Of a stretch of 64,000 nucleotides of DNA, positions 63,392 through 64,000 are shown in pieces (the first letter of the stretch is position 1; every line of letters starts with the position of its first letter). The stretch is taken from the NCBI RefSeq assembly GCF_000472665.1, contig NZ_AXAC01000007.1, positions 1 through 64,000 on the forward strand, read 5' to 3'. A program made the translations under genes and the position numbers. Below the pieces are notes generated by a model. The model was not told the DNA's origin and searched no databases. It saw only the letters and a list, made by a program, of their open reading frames with translations. The stretch is from Acetobacterium malicum subsp. dehalogenans DSM 11527 (GTDB lineage Bacteria > Bacillota > Clostridia > Eubacteriales > Eubacteriaceae).

Positions 63392-64000
63392 ATGAAAGAT
63401 CTCAAGCATATTCATTATTTTACAGCCCTGCTTGAAGATGCCAACAATGAGTTGGTTCGAGCAGCAAAAAAAGATGGTGGCATAGCCGTTGGCTATACCT
63501 GTTATTATATTCCGGAGGCATTACTTAATGTGGGCAATGCCTTCTCGGTCAGACTACGAGCCCCCAAAACAGGCAGTCTGGATATTTCCCAATATTATAT
63601 GGGCAGTATGAATTGCAGCTATGTCCGGGCCTTGCTCGAGCGAGCCTTTGAAGGCGGTTACCACTTTTTAGATGCATTCTTTTCAAGTGAAACCTGCCAG
63701 CAGATGAACCGGCTTGTGGAGAATATCTACGAATTAAAACTGATCGATAACGGAACCTTTTATCATAGCATCATCGATGCACCATTAAAGATATCCCCAC
63801 ATGGTATCAAACATTACACCAATCAAATCCGTACGCATTTTCTTGAGCCACTACGCGATCAGTTCGGAATTGATATCTCAGAAACAGCCCTTCGTAACGC
63901 AGTAGCTGAGCACAATCGGATGTGTGCGATTTTTGAAGAAATATCCGAGCTGCGAAAAGCAGATAACCCCGGCATTACTGCTACCGAGTTTCATATTCTC
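63392..64000 (+). CDS. 2-hydroxyacyl-CoA dehydratase/benzoyl-CoA reductase-like subunit (partial)
   Basis: The first 203 codons of a gene that runs off the window in frame. It reads AVGYTCYYIPEALLNVGNAF, GSMNCSYVRALLERAFEGGYHFLDAFFSSETCQQMNRL (abridged), IDAPLKISPHGIKHYTNQIR, matching the HgdB/BcrC/FldC fold that binds a [4Fe-4S] cluster. Conserved Cys positions (YTC, MNC, ETC) fit. AGGAGG precedes the ATG. Some family members are double-cubane proteins of unknown substrate rather than dehydratases. Confidence 0.85.
   Translation, partial: MKDLKHIHYFTALLEDANNELVRAAKKDGGIAVGYTCYYIPEALLNVGNAFSVRLRAPKTGSLDISQYYMGSMNCSYVRALLERAFEGGYHFLDAFFSSETCQQMNRLVENIYELKLIDNGTFYHSIIDAPLKISPHGIKHYTNQIRTHFLEPLRDQFGIDISETALRNAVAEHNRMCAIFEEISELRKADNPGITATEFHIL

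Overview
The window looks like chromosome from an anaerobic, acetogenic Firmicute of the Eubacteriaceae, closest in character to Acetobacterium. This is inferred from gene content: a methanol:corrinoid/methyl-THF methyltransferase locus (mtaB, two mtaC-like corrinoid proteins, an MtaA-type methyltransferase), a predicted tungsten aldehyde:ferredoxin oxidoreductase operon, rubredoxin, a CooC-like ATPase, moderate GC and AGGAGG-type ribosome binding sites. I cannot fix the species. No rRNA, CRISPR array, prophage or plasmid backbone is visible.

Layout. 1-500: the 5' part of a minus-strand group II intron sits directly behind the terminator of tRNA-Pro(CGG). 500-3.5 kb (+): a 29-residue membrane peptide, rlmH, hslO and malQ. 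3.7-8.6 kb (+): a complete Liv-type ABC importer, with two hairpins separating the binding-protein gene from the permease and ATPase genes. 8.6-13.8 kb (-): a polyphosphate operon, a degenerate Ppx/GppA homologue, then ppk1, then ppx. 14 kb: a DUF554 membrane protein, then a long imperfect palindrome. 14.9-21.2 kb (-): PocR/AraC regulator, mtaC2, a short CobW-type GTPase, a His-rich protein, then mtaB, mtaC1 and mtaA behind a 25-bp perfect hairpin. 21.4-28.3 kb (-): rubredoxin, ROK glucokinase, a Yip1 protein, a MacB-like export system, and a YtrA-type GntR/ABC unit with a perfect operator palindrome. 28.4-31 kb (-): a large chemoreceptor with repeated HAMP-like modules. 31.2-37.9 kb (-): a quinone-like set (NDH-2 fused to DoxX-like membrane helices, polyprenyl synthase, UbiA prenyltransferase), a lipoprotein, and UbiB with a phasin-like protein. 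38-41 kb (-): threonine ammonia-lyase and a flavodoxin/SCP2/membrane fusion.

41.2-50.4 kb (+) is the most unusual region. A textbook sigma-54 promoter with TGACACA repeats upstream drives a DUF362 protein. It is followed by its likely AcoR-type activator, LipB, a free-standing lipoyl carrier protein, an SDR, an AMP-ligase/carrier-protein fusion, and LarB and LarC of nickel-pincer cofactor synthesis. No E1/E2/E3 dehydrogenase, lipA, larA or larE is in the window, so this is not a known lipoyl or lactate-racemase operon.

50.5-56.1 kb (-) is miscellaneous: chemoreceptor, ATC-hydrolase-like protein, double VOC protein, DUF2786 protein, EFR1 ferredoxin, ArsR regulator. 56.5-64 kb (+): a second sigma-54 activator sits before a second sigma-54 promoter. 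That promoter precedes a polyferredoxin, a tungsten AOR, a MoaD-like protein, an iron alcohol dehydrogenase (after a MITE-like insertion), a CooC-like ATPase and the start of a 2-hydroxyacyl-CoA dehydratase-like protein that runs off the window. The two sigma-54 units share the same promoter core (TGGCATGA-N3-TTGC), suggesting that two catabolic modules are switched by paralogous activators.
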